Shown here in pieces: positions 14,714-25,479 of a DNA stretch of 64,000 nt. Below the pieces are notes generated by a model that worked only from the letters and a program-made list of their open reading frames with translations, was not told the DNA's origin and did not search any database. The translations under genes were made by a program, and so were the position numbers. The DNA lies in the NCBI RefSeq assembly GCF_002847345.1, contig NZ_LXFV01000003.1:1-64000 (forward strand), in the 5' to 3' direction. How positions within the stretch are numbered: position 1 is the first letter of the stretch; every line of letters starts with the position of its first letter. Source of the DNA: Pectobacterium peruviense. GTDB taxonomy: Bacteria; Pseudomonadota; Gammaproteobacteria; Enterobacterales; Enterobacteriaceae.

Positions 14714-15377
14714 GTGTAACCCCCCTTGCCTGTTGTAATGCTTCGATGTAATCCAGCAGCGCATTAACCTGCGCACTCAGCGCCTGGTAGCGCTCTCCGT
14801 TGTCGCTGATGTTGGCGAGAATATCGCGCTGGGAGACGCCTGAAGGTTGTAATTCGGCGTCAGCGGTTGTGCCGAAATCGGACGCTGCGCCAGTGCGGCG
14901 GGCAGCGGCGGTAACGTCTGGGGAACCGTCGGCGGACAGACCGAAAGCGGCGTTGTAGTACTGCACGAAGCCACGAGTAAACACGCACTGCACAGGCTGA
15001 ACCTTGCCTTTTTCGTCAATGTATTGCTGAGTAACATGGTCGATTTTCCTTTGCAGAGCGGCGTTATCCGCCGCCAGTTTTTGACGCGCTGCCACATAGC
15101 GCTGTTCGAGTTGATTCCCACGTACTACCTGCTGCTGGTATTGTTCCGCCGCCGCGCGTAATAGCTGATTTTGGGTCTCGGCCTGCTGCTGCTGGAGTAA
15201 ATTGAATGCCGCTAGTTGCTTCGCCAACGTGGCGTCCCCCAGCGCTTGCGCCAACTGGTAGCCCTGATTACGGCCAGTCAGATAGACCGCGAGTAGCAGA
15301 ATAACGGCAAGCAGGACGGCGACCACGCGCGGCGAAAGGAAGGATTTCAGGCTAGTAATAAACAGACTATTCCACAC
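14703..15377 (-). CDS. Inner-membrane spanin subunit (Rz-like)
   Basis: 224 residues from GTG 15377. One N-terminal membrane anchor (VVAVLLAVILLLAVYLTG) is followed by a glutamine-rich periplasmic coiled coil (LLQQQQAETQNQLLRAAAEQ). The C-terminal third is less helical. Rz-type spanins join with the outer-membrane lipoprotein Rz1 to fuse the two membranes at the last step of lysis. An Rz1 gene is embedded in another frame within it. It overlaps the end of the transglycosylase gene. Confidence 0.85.
   Translation of the reverse strand: MWNSLFITSLKSFLSPRVVAVLLAVILLLAVYLTGRNQGYQLAQALGDATLAKQLAAFNLLQQQQAETQNQLLRAAAEQYQQQVVRGNQLEQRYVAARQKLAADNAALQRKIDHVTQQYIDEKGKVQPVQCVFTRGFVQYYNAAFGLSADGSPDVTAAARRTGAASDFGTTADAELQPSGVSQRDILANISDNGERYQALSAQVNALLDYIEALQQARGVTRED
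14777..15037 (-). CDS. Embedded outer-membrane spanin lipoprotein (Rz1-like)
   Basis: 86 residues, wholly inside the Rz gene in another frame. ATG 15037 is preceded by AAAGGA. A short basic N-terminus (LTKKAR) and hydrophobic stretch lead to the lipobox LVAS-C with cysteine 25. The mature part is proline-rich (PPTVPQTLPPLPAAL), as in Rz1 of lambda, P2 and Mu. Together these features make it a real gene, not a shadow frame. It would be anchored in the outer membrane and pair with Rz. Confidence 0.88.
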   Translation of the reverse strand: MLLSNTLTKKARFSLCSACLLVASCSTTTPLSVCPPTVPQTLPPLPAALAQRPISAQPLTPNYNLQASPSAIFSPTSATTESATRR

Positions 15378-15978
15378 AGCTCGCCCTCCCCCAGCCTAAA
15401 TAACGTGGCGCCAGCTGATGCAAGATGCGGTCGGGATAATGGCGGTTTTCACGCCAGTTGGCGGCGCTGCGTCCAGCATTGACGGTTTCCACATGATCGA
15501 ACCAGCGAAGTATGTCCTTGTCGGCGATCTTCGCGCGTTGCTTATCGCGTTGTAACCAGCCAAGTCCGCCGTTGTAGGACGATAAGGTCATTGCCATGCG
15601 TTCACAGTCGTTACTGGCGCTGATTCGCGTCCACAGCCAGCGATCGTAGCCCGTCAGCGCACGGATAGCCCACGCGGGGTTAAACGGTTGATTTGTCCGA
15701 AGCTCAGGAACAATACCGCTGAACCAGTCGGCTGTTGTCGGCATAAACTGCGCCAACCCCTGTGCTCCCACGGGCGAGACTGCCCGTGGATTCCAACCGC
15801 TTTCCTGATGCAGCTGTGCTGCAAAATCAGCAACCGGAGCATTCATGCCCCAATCCAGCCGCGCGCTACGAATCACATCACTGCGGTACGCCTGCGCAGC
15901 ACGAGGGATCGTGTCAGCACAGGCCACAGCGCTAAAAAATATTAAATTTAAAAACAATGAAATAAGAGGATGTCGCAT
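15367..15978 (-). CDS. Lytic transglycosylase endolysin (SLT domain)
   Basis: 203 residues from ATG 15978. An N-terminal hydrophobic signal or anchor (LISLFLNLIFFSAVACA) is followed by an SLT domain: QLHQESGWNP holds the catalytic glutamate, then AVSPVGAQGLAQFMP and SSYNGG. It cleaves peptidoglycan glycan strands to release tails at lysis. The helical signal suggests export by Sec or as a SAR-type endolysin. It overlaps both neighbours of the cassette or nearly so. Confidence 0.9.
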   Translation of the reverse strand: MRHPLISLFLNLIFFSAVACADTIPRAAQAYRSDVIRSARLDWGMNAPVADFAAQLHQESGWNPRAVSPVGAQGLAQFMPTTADWFSGIVPELRTNQPFNPAWAIRALTGYDRWLWTRISASNDCERMAMTLSSYNGGLGWLQRDKQRAKIADKDILRWFDHVETVNAGRSAANWRENRHYPDRILHQLAPRYLGWGRASCVE

Positions 15979-15979
15979 A

Positions 15980-16309
15980 TCACAGCCCCATTGCCACGCC
16001 GATGCAAACGGCTGACACAATCAGCGCTCGTCGTAACATCGCAGCGGCAAATACCGTGTGGTGACCGTCCCGAACCGGAAAACGTCCACGCGGTACAGGT
16101 TCATCACCTTGTTCGAGGAATAAACCAGGGCGAGCTTTAGGAAACAGCGAACGATCCAGCCAATAGCCTAATACCGCAGCGAGTGAGATAAGCGAGAGCT
16201 TATAGACGGTGACGGGAAGCTGTTGTGGTGAAATCAGCCCGATAACAGCAAAGAGAAAAGCCGATGTCACAATCCAGCCGGTAAGACGCGGTTTTTTGAT
16301 TTTTTTCAC
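15980..16309 (-). CDS. Putative holin
   Basis: 109 residues from GTG 16309, with AGGAGG close upstream. There are three hydrophobic segments (GWIVTSAFLFAVIGLI, LSLISLAAVLGYWLD and ALIVSAVCIGVAMGL). A charged loop RPGLFLEQGDEPVPRGRFPV lies between the second and third. It is the first gene of the lysis cassette, immediately before the endolysin, which is the normal holin position. No family was recognised with certainty, so the name rests on topology and location. Confidence 0.7.
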   Translation of the reverse strand: MKKIKKPRLTGWIVTSAFLFAVIGLISPQQLPVTVYKLSLISLAAVLGYWLDRSLFPKARPGLFLEQGDEPVPRGRFPVRDGHHTVFAAAMLRRALIVSAVCIGVAMGL

Positions 16310-16419
16310 GATAAAGCCTCCTGATAAGAATGGAGGCCATTATGCAAAACGGGGAGGTTCGATGATTTTAAAGGAGTTTAAGTATGACTGAAGCGTAATA
16401 TCCCACAGAATTGAACCAT

Positions 16420-17766
16420 TTAAAATGAGGGCTTGCTGGCAGGCTGAAACCAGGCTGCTAACTCTAAAATATCTTTCTCGTTCAACGTACCAGCCGTATA
16501 GCGCAATAGTAACCACGCCTGAAGCCAGCTGTACTTCGCTTCCGCCAGCTCTCGTCGGGCGTTGTACCAATCCTGTTCGGCCAGCAAAATATCCAGATTA
16601 ATACGTTCGCCGCCCGCGACGCTCAACCGCGTAGCCTTGACGGCTTCTTGCGCCGACGAGGCCGTCATTTGCCAGGCTTTGATTTTCGCCGATCCGTTGT
16701 TGTACAAATTGTAGTATTTTTTCAATTCGGCCAGCGTTTGCTTGGTTTGATCGTCCAGTTCAGCCTGACTTTGCTGGAATTCCGCCGCTGCCTGCCGCAT
16801 CGATGCAGAAACGGAACCACCGGAATAAAGCGGGACATTCAGCTGTAAACCGACACTTTGTGTATCGTATTTTTGGTTGTAGTTATATTCGCTTTCGGAA
16901 CGGCTATTACGCGACGATGCCACCAGCGACAGCGTGGGTAAATGCCCGGCGCGACTGCGTTCGATTTCATAGCGGCTGACCGCTAATCCCTCGCGCTGCG
17001 TAGCCAGTTTAGCGTTGTGCTGCACCGCAAGATCACGCCACTGCGCCAGCGTCTGCTTGGCGGATTCTGTAGACGGAAGTTGTGTAAGCATCAGAGGATG
17101 TAACGCGGCGATATCGAGCACCGTGCCCGTCATATTCTCTAAATCGGTAATCGCAGAATCCAGATTATCCTGCTGCTCAATGCGCTGCGCCTCAATCAGC
17201 GTAAACCGCGCCTCCGTTTCCCGAACATCCGTTAGTGTCCCTTCGCCTGCCAGTAAGAGACGTTTATTCATCGCCAACTGCTCCTGATAGGCTCGCTGCT
17301 GCGCGTCCAGCAATTGCAGTTTTTCCTGCGCCAGCAGTGCACTGCTCCAGGCTTTATATAGCCGGACCATCAGATCCTGACTGCGGTCGCGAAAACGCTG
17401 ATCGGCCATCAGTGTGCGAGCCACACCCTGCTGATAGCGAGCCCAGGCCGCATAGTCCAGCAGCGGCTGGCGCAACGATAACGTCGACGTGTAGCTGTTG
17501 TAATCGCGTTTTAGCGTGCTATTGCTGAGGCTATCCGTTTGGGTGACTTTGGAATGGCTGCGATTGGCGCCATAGCCGTACTGGAGATTGGGGAGCAGAT
17601 TGGCTCGCCCGATGGTCTCCTCTTCCTGACCCGCCGCGCGCTCAAAACCCGCAGCACGAAATTGCGCATCATTACGCAGCGCCAGTTCCCAGGCATCAAG
17701 CAGCCCTAATGCGTTTGCGCCCGAAGAAAGCAGCCCAAACAGCACGATTATCGCGATCCTTTGCAT
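16420..17766 (-). CDS. prtF: Type I secretion outer-membrane channel PrtF
   Basis: 448 residues, a TolC-family outer membrane efflux protein with signal peptide (IAIIVLFGLLSSGANA). The typical double repeat is visible: LGLLDAWELALRNDAQFRAA at the start, then periplasmic helices and the second half beginning LATQREGLAVSRYEIERS. PrtF forms the exit duct for the metalloprotease, docking to PrtE and PrtD. Two bases separate it from prtE. It is the last gene of the operon, and 110 bases with no clear terminator lie between it and the tailocin holin. Confidence 0.95.
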   Translation of the reverse strand: MQRIAIIVLFGLLSSGANALGLLDAWELALRNDAQFRAAGFERAAGQEEETIGRANLLPNLQYGYGANRSHSKVTQTDSLSNSTLKRDYNSYTSTLSLRQPLLDYAAWARYQQGVARTLMADQRFRDRSQDLMVRLYKAWSSALLAQEKLQLLDAQQRAYQEQLAMNKRLLLAGEGTLTDVRETEARFTLIEAQRIEQQDNLDSAITDLENMTGTVLDIAALHPLMLTQLPSTESAKQTLAQWRDLAVQHNAKLATQREGLAVSRYEIERSRAGHLPTLSLVASSRNSRSESEYNYNQKYDTQSVGLQLNVPLYSGGSVSASMRQAAAEFQQSQAELDDQTKQTLAELKKYYNLYNNGSAKIKAWQMTASSAQEAVKATRLSVAGGERINLDILLAEQDWYNARRELAEAKYSWLQAWLLLRYTAGTLNEKDILELAAWFQPASKPSF

Positions 17767-17768
17767 AG

Positions 17769-19097
17769 TTACTCTTCCGTTAATGCCAGATGCAGGCGAT
17801 CCATTAAAGGCTTAAATAGATAATTGACGAATGACCGCTCTCCGGTACGGACGAATCCTTGTACCGGCATACCGGGTTTAATCTCCAATCCTTCCAGCGC
17901 GCGTTTACCTTCATCATCCACCTGAACGCGCAGACTGTAATAAGGCGATCCATCTCTGTCGTCCAATAGACGGTCTGCCGATAACAGTTCGACGGTTCCC
18001 GCCACACGCGGCGTGGTGCTTTGATTAAACGCCACAAATTGAAGCTCTACGGGTAATCCCGCCCAGACTTTATCGACCAGTTCAACAGGAAGACGCGCAT
18101 CCACCCGCAAAGGCTGATCGTCCGGCACGATCTCCAGAAGCGTCTGTCCCGGCGCAATCACTCCGCCTTCCGTAAACACTTTCAACCCAACTACCGTACC
18201 GGAAACGGGCGCACGTATTTGGATATTCGCCAGATTGAAATCGGCCTTTTCCTTCTTGCTGCCCACATCGCTCAACAGCGCACGTACTTCCGATAGCTCG
18301 CTGTTCACTTCTTTGTCGTATTCTTGCTGGCGTTGTGCAATTAGCAGCGTTTGTTGCTCAATATCACGACGGGTGCGATTAATGTCACCCGCCAGCTGTG
18401 CGATATCGCCGTTGAGCTGCGCCAGCAGACGTTCGTTCTCCAGCATTTTATTGCGCGGTACATAGTTTTCCGCCGCCAATGAACGCAGCCCTTGCAGCTG
18501 CTGTTCCAGCGTCTCTCGCTGTTTCTGCTTGCTGGACATCACCTGACGTTGGGCGCTAAGCGATGCCTCCATGCCTGCAATACTCGTGCGCATCGCTTCT
18601 GCTTCTAGCTTGAGAGACTGCTGACGGCTGCGCAGTAAATCGCGCTGCAATGCCGTAATCAGATTCATCTCCGGCTTTTCCGCTAGCGGTTGCAGACGAG
18701 CCGTCATGGCAATGTCATTCAGTCGCTGCTGCTCAGCAAGCAAACGACCTTCTCGCGCCACCAGTTGTAAATACTGCCCATCCAGTCCTTCGCTTGCCGA
18801 ACGCGCATCAACCTCATTCAGTGTTAGCAGAATCTGACCAGCCTCGACCTTATCGCCGTCTTTCACCTGAATTTTATCAACGATGCCGCCCTGATTGTGC
18901 TGCACAACCTTGCGATTACCGGAAATCACGACGCTACCATTCACCATGACGCCTTTATCCAACGGTGCAAACAGTGCCCATAAAAGAAAGCCGCCGAACC
19001 CGGCAAGCACCAGCAACCACCCCAGACGCACGGCACGTTTCTCATCACGTCGCGCCGTCTGGTTCATATTCTCTTCGCTCAATTCAGATGCGGACAT
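17769..19097 (-). CDS. prtE: Type I secretion membrane fusion protein PrtE
   Basis: 442 residues of the HlyD/PrtE family. A short cytoplasmic N-terminus and one membrane segment (LGWLLVLAGFGGFLLWALF) come first. Then come the lipoyl-like halves (MVNGSVVISGNRKVVQHNQG and IQIRAPVSGTVVGLKVFTEGG, quoted in part) around a long coiled coil. The C-terminus carries the usual YYSLRVQV...PGMPVQGFVRTGER pattern. It bridges PrtD and PrtF across the periplasm. 28 bases separate it from prtD. Confidence 0.95.
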   Translation of the reverse strand: MSASELSEENMNQTARRDEKRAVRLGWLLVLAGFGGFLLWALFAPLDKGVMVNGSVVISGNRKVVQHNQGGIVDKIQVKDGDKVEAGQILLTLNEVDARSASEGLDGQYLQLVAREGRLLAEQQRLNDIAMTARLQPLAEKPEMNLITALQRDLLRSRQQSLKLEAEAMRTSIAGMEASLSAQRQVMSSKQKQRETLEQQLQGLRSLAAENYVPRNKMLENERLLAQLNGDIAQLAGDINRTRRDIEQQTLLIAQRQQEYDKEVNSELSEVRALLSDVGSKKEKADFNLANIQIRAPVSGTVVGLKVFTEGGVIAPGQTLLEIVPDDQPLRVDARLPVELVDKVWAGLPVELQFVAFNQSTTPRVAGTVELLSADRLLDDRDGSPYYSLRVQVDDEGKRALEGLEIKPGMPVQGFVRTGERSFVNYLFKPLMDRLHLALTEE

Positions 19098-19125
19098 GTC
19101 TTTCCCTGTTTTCTCTCATTCCCTG

Positions 19126-20853
19126 TTACTGCTGGACAGCGGCAGAAGGTGTCATTTGTGCTTGGTTCGCAGCACGACGCGGCTGCAATTCGTTCAGAAT
19201 GTCGCGTGCAGGCCCAAAACGCTGTTGCTTACCCTGATTGAGAACCAGAATTTTATGCGCCAGCGTGGTTAATGCAGGGCGATGCGTAATCAGCACCACC
19301 GTCGCCCCCCGCTTTTGAAGGTGTGAGATCGCCTGCGCCAGCGCAATTTCGCCTTCGTTGTCGAGGCTGGAATTTGGCTCATCGAGTACTAGCAGGCAGG
19401 GATCGCCATACACTGCACGCGCCAGTCCGATACGCTGCCGTTGCCCGCCCGATAGCCCGTTGCCGTCAGCACCGAGAGGAGTGTCATATCCCTGTGGTTG
19501 GCTAAGAATCATCTCGTGGACGCCAGCCAGCTTCGCTGCCGCGACGATCTTTTCCGCGTCATGATCGCCAAAACGGGAAATATTTTCCGCCAGCGTGCCT
19601 TTAAAGAGCTGAACATCCTGCGGCAGGTAACCCATTGCTGGGCCAAATGCTGTTTTATCTACCTGGTTGAGATCGGCACCATCCAATCGAACTTTGCCAC
19701 GCGTCGGTGTTTGCGTCGCAACCAGTAAACGTGCCAATGTCGATTTGCCTGAACCCGATGCGCCCAGAATTGCCAGCGTTTCCCCCGCCTGAAGCGAGAA
19801 ATGGATATCCTGCAATCGTGACGCCCCTTGCGGAGTCTGTAATAACACATTCTCGACGCTGAGCTGCCCCACTGGCGCAGGTAACGTCATCGTCTCGGTT
19901 CTAGGCGGATAAGCCGTCATAATTCGATTCAGTCGATACCAGGCTTGCCGTGCACTGCTCAACGGTTTCCAAATACCAATAAGCTGATCGATAGGGCTCA
20001 GCACGCGTCCAACAAGAATTGACCCCGCAATCATCATTCCCGGCGTAATTTCGCCCTTAATCGCAAGCATCGCTCCCACACCGAGCATTAGTGATTGCAG
20101 AAAAATGCGGGAATGTTTTGACGCGGCCCCGACAACCGCAGCCCGTTCGCTGGCCAGATTTTGCAGAGTAATGAAGCGATAGTGTTGCCCTAGCCAACGG
20201 CGACGTAAATGAGTCAACATTCCCATCGATTCAATCACCTCAGCATTACGCAGTTGCGTATCCGCAAGATGGGTCGCCTGTAACGCCTCGTGGCTCGCCT
20301 TTTCTAAGGTCGACGTGGTGAGATACTGATTCAGCCAGGCCAACAGCACCAGCACCACCGTTCCCCCCAATGCCAGTAAACCGAGAACCGGATGGATCAG
20401 GAACAACACTAATAAAAAGAAGGGGAACCAGGGGATATCGAAGAAGGCAAACAGTGAGTTGCCCGTAATAAACTGCCGCAGTTGCGTGAGATCGTTCAGT
20501 GCCTGACCCGCTTTTGCCTCACCTGCTTCCAGATTGCGTTCAAACGCGGCATTGAAGACCTGTTGATTCAGCTGTAGATCGATTCGCGTACCGAGCCGAA
20601 CGACAACCAGACTCCGCACCCATTCAAGCGCCGCCATGAATATCCCCAACCCGGCAATCAGCAAGGTGAGCATTAGCAATGTCGTGCCATTGCCCGAAGC
20701 CAGTACGCGATCGTAAACCTGAAGCATGTAAATAGAAGGCGACAACATCAGTAGATTAACGATGGCGCTGAAAATCCCAATGCTCCAGAAGCTGCGCCGG
20801 AAAGGACGCAGTATACTCAACAACGAACGTTCCTTATTTGATAGTTGACTCAC
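19126..20853 (-). CDS. prtD: Type I secretion ABC transporter PrtD
   Basis: 575 residues from GTG 20853 with GGAGAGG upstream. It has an N-terminal transmembrane domain of about six helices, then a nucleotide-binding domain: Walker [12 protein letters not shown], signature [14 protein letters not shown], Walker [14 protein letters not shown] and the switch histidine in VVLITHRP. Such proteins recognise the C-terminal secretion signal of RTX proteases. It lacks a C39-like leader domain, as expected for this group. Length agrees with PrtD of Dickeya. Confidence 0.96.
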   Translation of the reverse strand: MSQLSNKERSLLSILRPFRRSFWSIGIFSAIVNLLMLSPSIYMLQVYDRVLASGNGTTLLMLTLLIAGLGIFMAALEWVRSLVVVRLGTRIDLQLNQQVFNAAFERNLEAGEAKAGQALNDLTQLRQFITGNSLFAFFDIPWFPFFLLVLFLIHPVLGLLALGGTVVLVLLAWLNQYLTTSTLEKASHEALQATHLADTQLRNAEVIESMGMLTHLRRRWLGQHYRFITLQNLASERAAVVGAASKHSRIFLQSLMLGVGAMLAIKGEITPGMMIAGSILVGRVLSPIDQLIGIWKPLSSARQAWYRLNRIMTAYPPRTETMTLPAPVGQLSVENVLLQTPQGASRLQDIHFSLQAGETLAILGASGSGKSTLARLLVATQTPTRGKVRLDGADLNQVDKTAFGPAMGYLPQDVQLFKGTLAENISRFGDHDAEKIVAAAKLAGVHEMILSQPQGYDTPLGADGNGLSGGQRQRIGLARAVYGDPCLLVLDEPNSSLDNEGEIALAQAISHLQKRGATVVLITHRPALTTLAHKILVLNQGKQQRFGPARDILNELQPRRAANQAQMTPSAAVQQ

Positions 20854-20870
20854 TGCGTTTGCCTCTCCTG

Positions 20871-21233
20871 TCAGGGCTGCTTATGCAACGTACGTGTACT
20901 GCCATCAGGCAATATCAGCGTATAGCCCTCTTTTTCCTTGCTAAAAAACGCCACAGACTGGCCCTGTTCTTTCGTTAGAGTGATACCGTCCGGCGTCGGC
21001 CGCCAGCCCGCGGGGGCATCGGATAGCAGCGCTTTTAAACACTGCGCATCACCGTCAAGACGCCAGGTGTTATCCACTAACGGCGTGTTGTGCAGAACAA
21101 TCTCACAGTGTTGTTCCCCACCACGCAATTGCCATACGCCGCTTAGCTCACTTGCTGAAGGCAACTTCAAACTACTCGCCATACATCCTCCGCTTATTGC
21201 ACTTAACAGCGCCGCGATGATTAATTTTTTCAT
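20871..21233 (-). CDS. inh: Periplasmic metalloprotease inhibitor Inh
   Basis: 120 residues from ATG 21233; the longer frame to 21365 reaches back into prtW and is ignored. A signal peptide ([16 protein letters not shown]) is followed by mature [17 protein letters not shown], matching the Inh family in which the mature N-terminus plugs the protease active site. Two cysteines (QHCEIV and AQCLKA) form the conserved disulphide. It protects the periplasm from serralysin. Its gene lies after prtW behind an attenuator-like hairpin, so less inhibitor than protease is expected. Confidence 0.93.
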   Translation of the reverse strand: MKKLIIAALLSAISGGCMASSLKLPSASELSGVWQLRGGEQHCEIVLHNTPLVDNTWRLDGDAQCLKALLSDAPAGWRPTPDGITLTKEQGQSVAFFSKEKEGYTLILPDGSTRTLHKQP

Positions 21234-21255
21234 AGTGGCCCCAAGTCGATAACAG

Positions 21256-21282
21256 AAAAGGACGGGGCTTCCCCCCGTCCTT
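21256..21282 (-). terminator. Attenuator hairpin between prtW and inh
   Basis: AAGGACGGGG (21258-21267) pairs with CCCCGTCCTT (21273-21282), a 10-bp perfect stem with a 5-base loop. On the minus strand the stem ends in TT and further T. It sits 6 bases past prtW. It probably stops most transcripts after the protease gene and lets a fraction continue into inh-prtDEF. Confidence 0.85.
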
Positions 21283-21288
21283 GCTACA

Positions 21289-23215
<1,927 letters not shown>

Positions 23216-25315
23216 TTATGGCATATCCCGTTGTTCAATCGGGAAGACGGGTAGCGCCGCCAGCAGTTGTGCGCCATAGCCTTTGGTTAGCAGCCGCCTG
23301 TCGTAAATGACAATTTCACCAAAACAGCCATGGCTACGAATAAGGCGTCCAACCTGTTGGATAAGGTTAAACGAGGCGCTAGGCAAACTTTGTACGATAA
23401 ATGGATGCCGTTTGAGGCTTTTTAACCACTCGCCTTCCGTCAAAATCACCGGGCTGTCGATGGGCGGAAACGCTATTTTGTGAATATGCACCTGAGAAAG
23501 CAGCTCACCTTTCAGATCCAGCCCTTCCGCAAAGGACTGTAAGCCAATCAGTACGCTGGTCTGGCCTTCTTGTACCCGCTGACGATGTAATTCGACCAGC
23601 CTGTAGCGTGGTTTATCTCCCTGAACCAGCAGCATCAGGCGTAAATCAGTCACCTGCGTCAGAAAGAGTTGCATGGCACGCTGGCTGGCAAACAGCATCA
23701 ACATACCTTTGTGCTTATCCTGCTGTAATTCTGCACGGAAAAATTGCGCCATCTCGGCAATATGCTGCGCCTCAGACTCCATCAGAGGTTCATGACGCAT
23801 TTTAGGAATAACCAGACGCCCTTGTTCACGATGATTGAACGGTGAATCCAGTGCGATAAACGTGTCCCCTTCCTGCTCACTCAGACCGGAAAGCTCCTGT
23901 ATGCGTGCAAAACTGTTCAGCGAGCGCAACGTTGCCGAGGTCACCACAACGTGCGATACCTTACCCCACAGTAACCTTTCAAGCTGATCGCAGACGCGAA
24001 TTCCCGCGCAGTGCAGGTGGAGATGCGGCTGGTTATCACGCATTTCCCGTGTGATCCATTTGGAAACTGGCGCGTTCGAGGATTTTTCCATCGCCGCCAG
24101 CCGCCACAGCTTGCTCATAGATTCCAGGTAGCTCTGCTGGCGGCTCATTTTCAGCAATGCGTGATAAACCCGCACCACATCATGCTTCCCCGTTTTCTCG
24201 CTGAGATCGTTAAGCATGTACTCCACCAGCGCCCGCAGCGTGTCGGTCAGTTTGAACAATCGCACGCAGAGTTCGCGCATTTCATCCGGCATTTTCCCCA
24301 TCGCAAAACGGTACTCGGTTTCCTGTCCGTCATGCGGAAGAAACAGCCCACACATTTGCGAGAAAGACAGCGCGCACTCGCGGATCTCCTCACAATGGCT
24401 GGTTAACCGTTCGCTGTTGGCCAGTCGCGGCGGTGATTTAGGGGCAAACTGCGCCATACACTGCCCGATGAGCTGCACCAGCTGCTCCAGTTGCGACATC
24501 ATATAGGCCGGATGAATATCACCAGACATCTCCAGCGTATCGCGGGCAACGTCGGGAATGTGGTGCCCTTCATCGAGCACCAGCAGTAAATTCTTGGGGG
24601 GAGGAAGTACCGACTCACTTTCCATCGCCGCCATCACCAACGCATGGTTAGTGACGACAACGTCGGCCTGCTCGATCTCACGCCGCGCGAGGAAGAACGG
24701 ACACTCGCGGTAATAATGGCAGTTGTGCGCAAGGCAGTTTGCTTTGTCCGTACTCAGTTTTTGCCACAGGCTATCGGCTATCGAATCCTGATAATGGTCG
24801 CGCAGCCCGTCCCAGGCGTGACCTTGCAGAGCTTTTTCGAGTTTTACACAAACGCGTTCTTCTTCCTTACTAGCAGACAGCCGTTCATCATCCAGAAAGA
24901 GCGGCAAATCCCCCTGTGCGTCGGGATCGGTTGCCAGCATCGCCAAATTACGTGGGCAAATATAACGACGACGACCAAATGCAGCGGTAAATTTCAGTTC
25001 GGGAATAAATTTCTGCAACAGAGGCAGGTCCTTGCTGTAAATCTGATCCTGCAACGCCACATTCGCAGTGCTCACCACTAACGTTTTATCCTCCGCACGC
25101 CCCACTGCAATACCCGGAATAAGGTAAGAAAGCGTTTTCCCGACGCCGGTTGGTGCTTCGATAGCCAGATGGCGCGGGTAATCACCCGCAAGCGTTTTCG
25201 CCACTTCGGCAATCATCTGTCGCTGGGGAACGCGGGAAATAAAATCCGGGATTTGCTCTTGCAGGGCCTTATACCATTGACCAATCTGCAATTTTATTGC
25301 GGGGGACAGCGTCAT
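23216..25315 (-). CDS. dinG: ATP-dependent DNA helicase DinG
   Basis: About 699 residues from ATG 25315 (MTLSPAIKLQIGQWYKAL); a longer frame to 25366 is not needed. Walker A EAPTGVGKTLSYL, iron-sulphur cysteines in RRYICPRN and ANCLAHNCHYYRECPFF, and the LVLDEGHH box identify the XPD/DinG group. The C-terminal helicase motif QQVGRLIRS is intact. DinG unwinds R-loops and damaged DNA. In E. coli it is next to rhlE; here rhlE is about 18 kb away. Confidence 0.96.
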   Translation of the reverse strand: MTLSPAIKLQIGQWYKALQEQIPDFISRVPQRQMIAEVAKTLAGDYPRHLAIEAPTGVGKTLSYLIPGIAVGRAEDKTLVVSTANVALQDQIYSKDLPLLQKFIPELKFTAAFGRRRYICPRNLAMLATDPDAQGDLPLFLDDERLSASKEEERVCVKLEKALQGHAWDGLRDHYQDSIADSLWQKLSTDKANCLAHNCHYYRECPFFLARREIEQADVVVTNHALVMAAMESESVLPPPKNLLLVLDEGHHIPDVARDTLEMSGDIHPAYMMSQLEQLVQLIGQCMAQFAPKSPPRLANSERLTSHCEEIRECALSFSQMCGLFLPHDGQETEYRFAMGKMPDEMRELCVRLFKLTDTLRALVEYMLNDLSEKTGKHDVVRVYHALLKMSRQQSYLESMSKLWRLAAMEKSSNAPVSKWITREMRDNQPHLHLHCAGIRVCDQLERLLWGKVSHVVVTSATLRSLNSFARIQELSGLSEQEGDTFIALDSPFNHREQGRLVIPKMRHEPLMESEAQHIAEMAQFFRAELQQDKHKGMLMLFASQRAMQLFLTQVTDLRLMLLVQGDKPRYRLVELHRQRVQEGQTSVLIGLQSFAEGLDLKGELLSQVHIHKIAFPPIDSPVILTEGEWLKSLKRHPFIVQSLPSASFNLIQQVGRLIRSHGCFGEIVIYDRRLLTKGYGAQLLAALPVFPIEQRDMP

Positions 25316-25479
25316 GCATACTCTGTATCTGTGTAATCTGGCCGCCATTGTCCCACAGACGCCCAACGACGTCAGCCGATATCACTGCACGATGATTCCA
25401 CGCTCGACAATCTTCCACTCAGCGATTAGGGTAAAGCCCTGTTTTTGTCGCGAGCGGTAACCTATACCTTCGGGAAATT

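Noticed and set aside
23217..23312. Short plus-strand frame with good ribosome site (MAYPVVQSGRR...) overlapping the dinG end
   Set aside because: It is fully antisense to the conserved dinG C-terminus and the amino acid content looks random.
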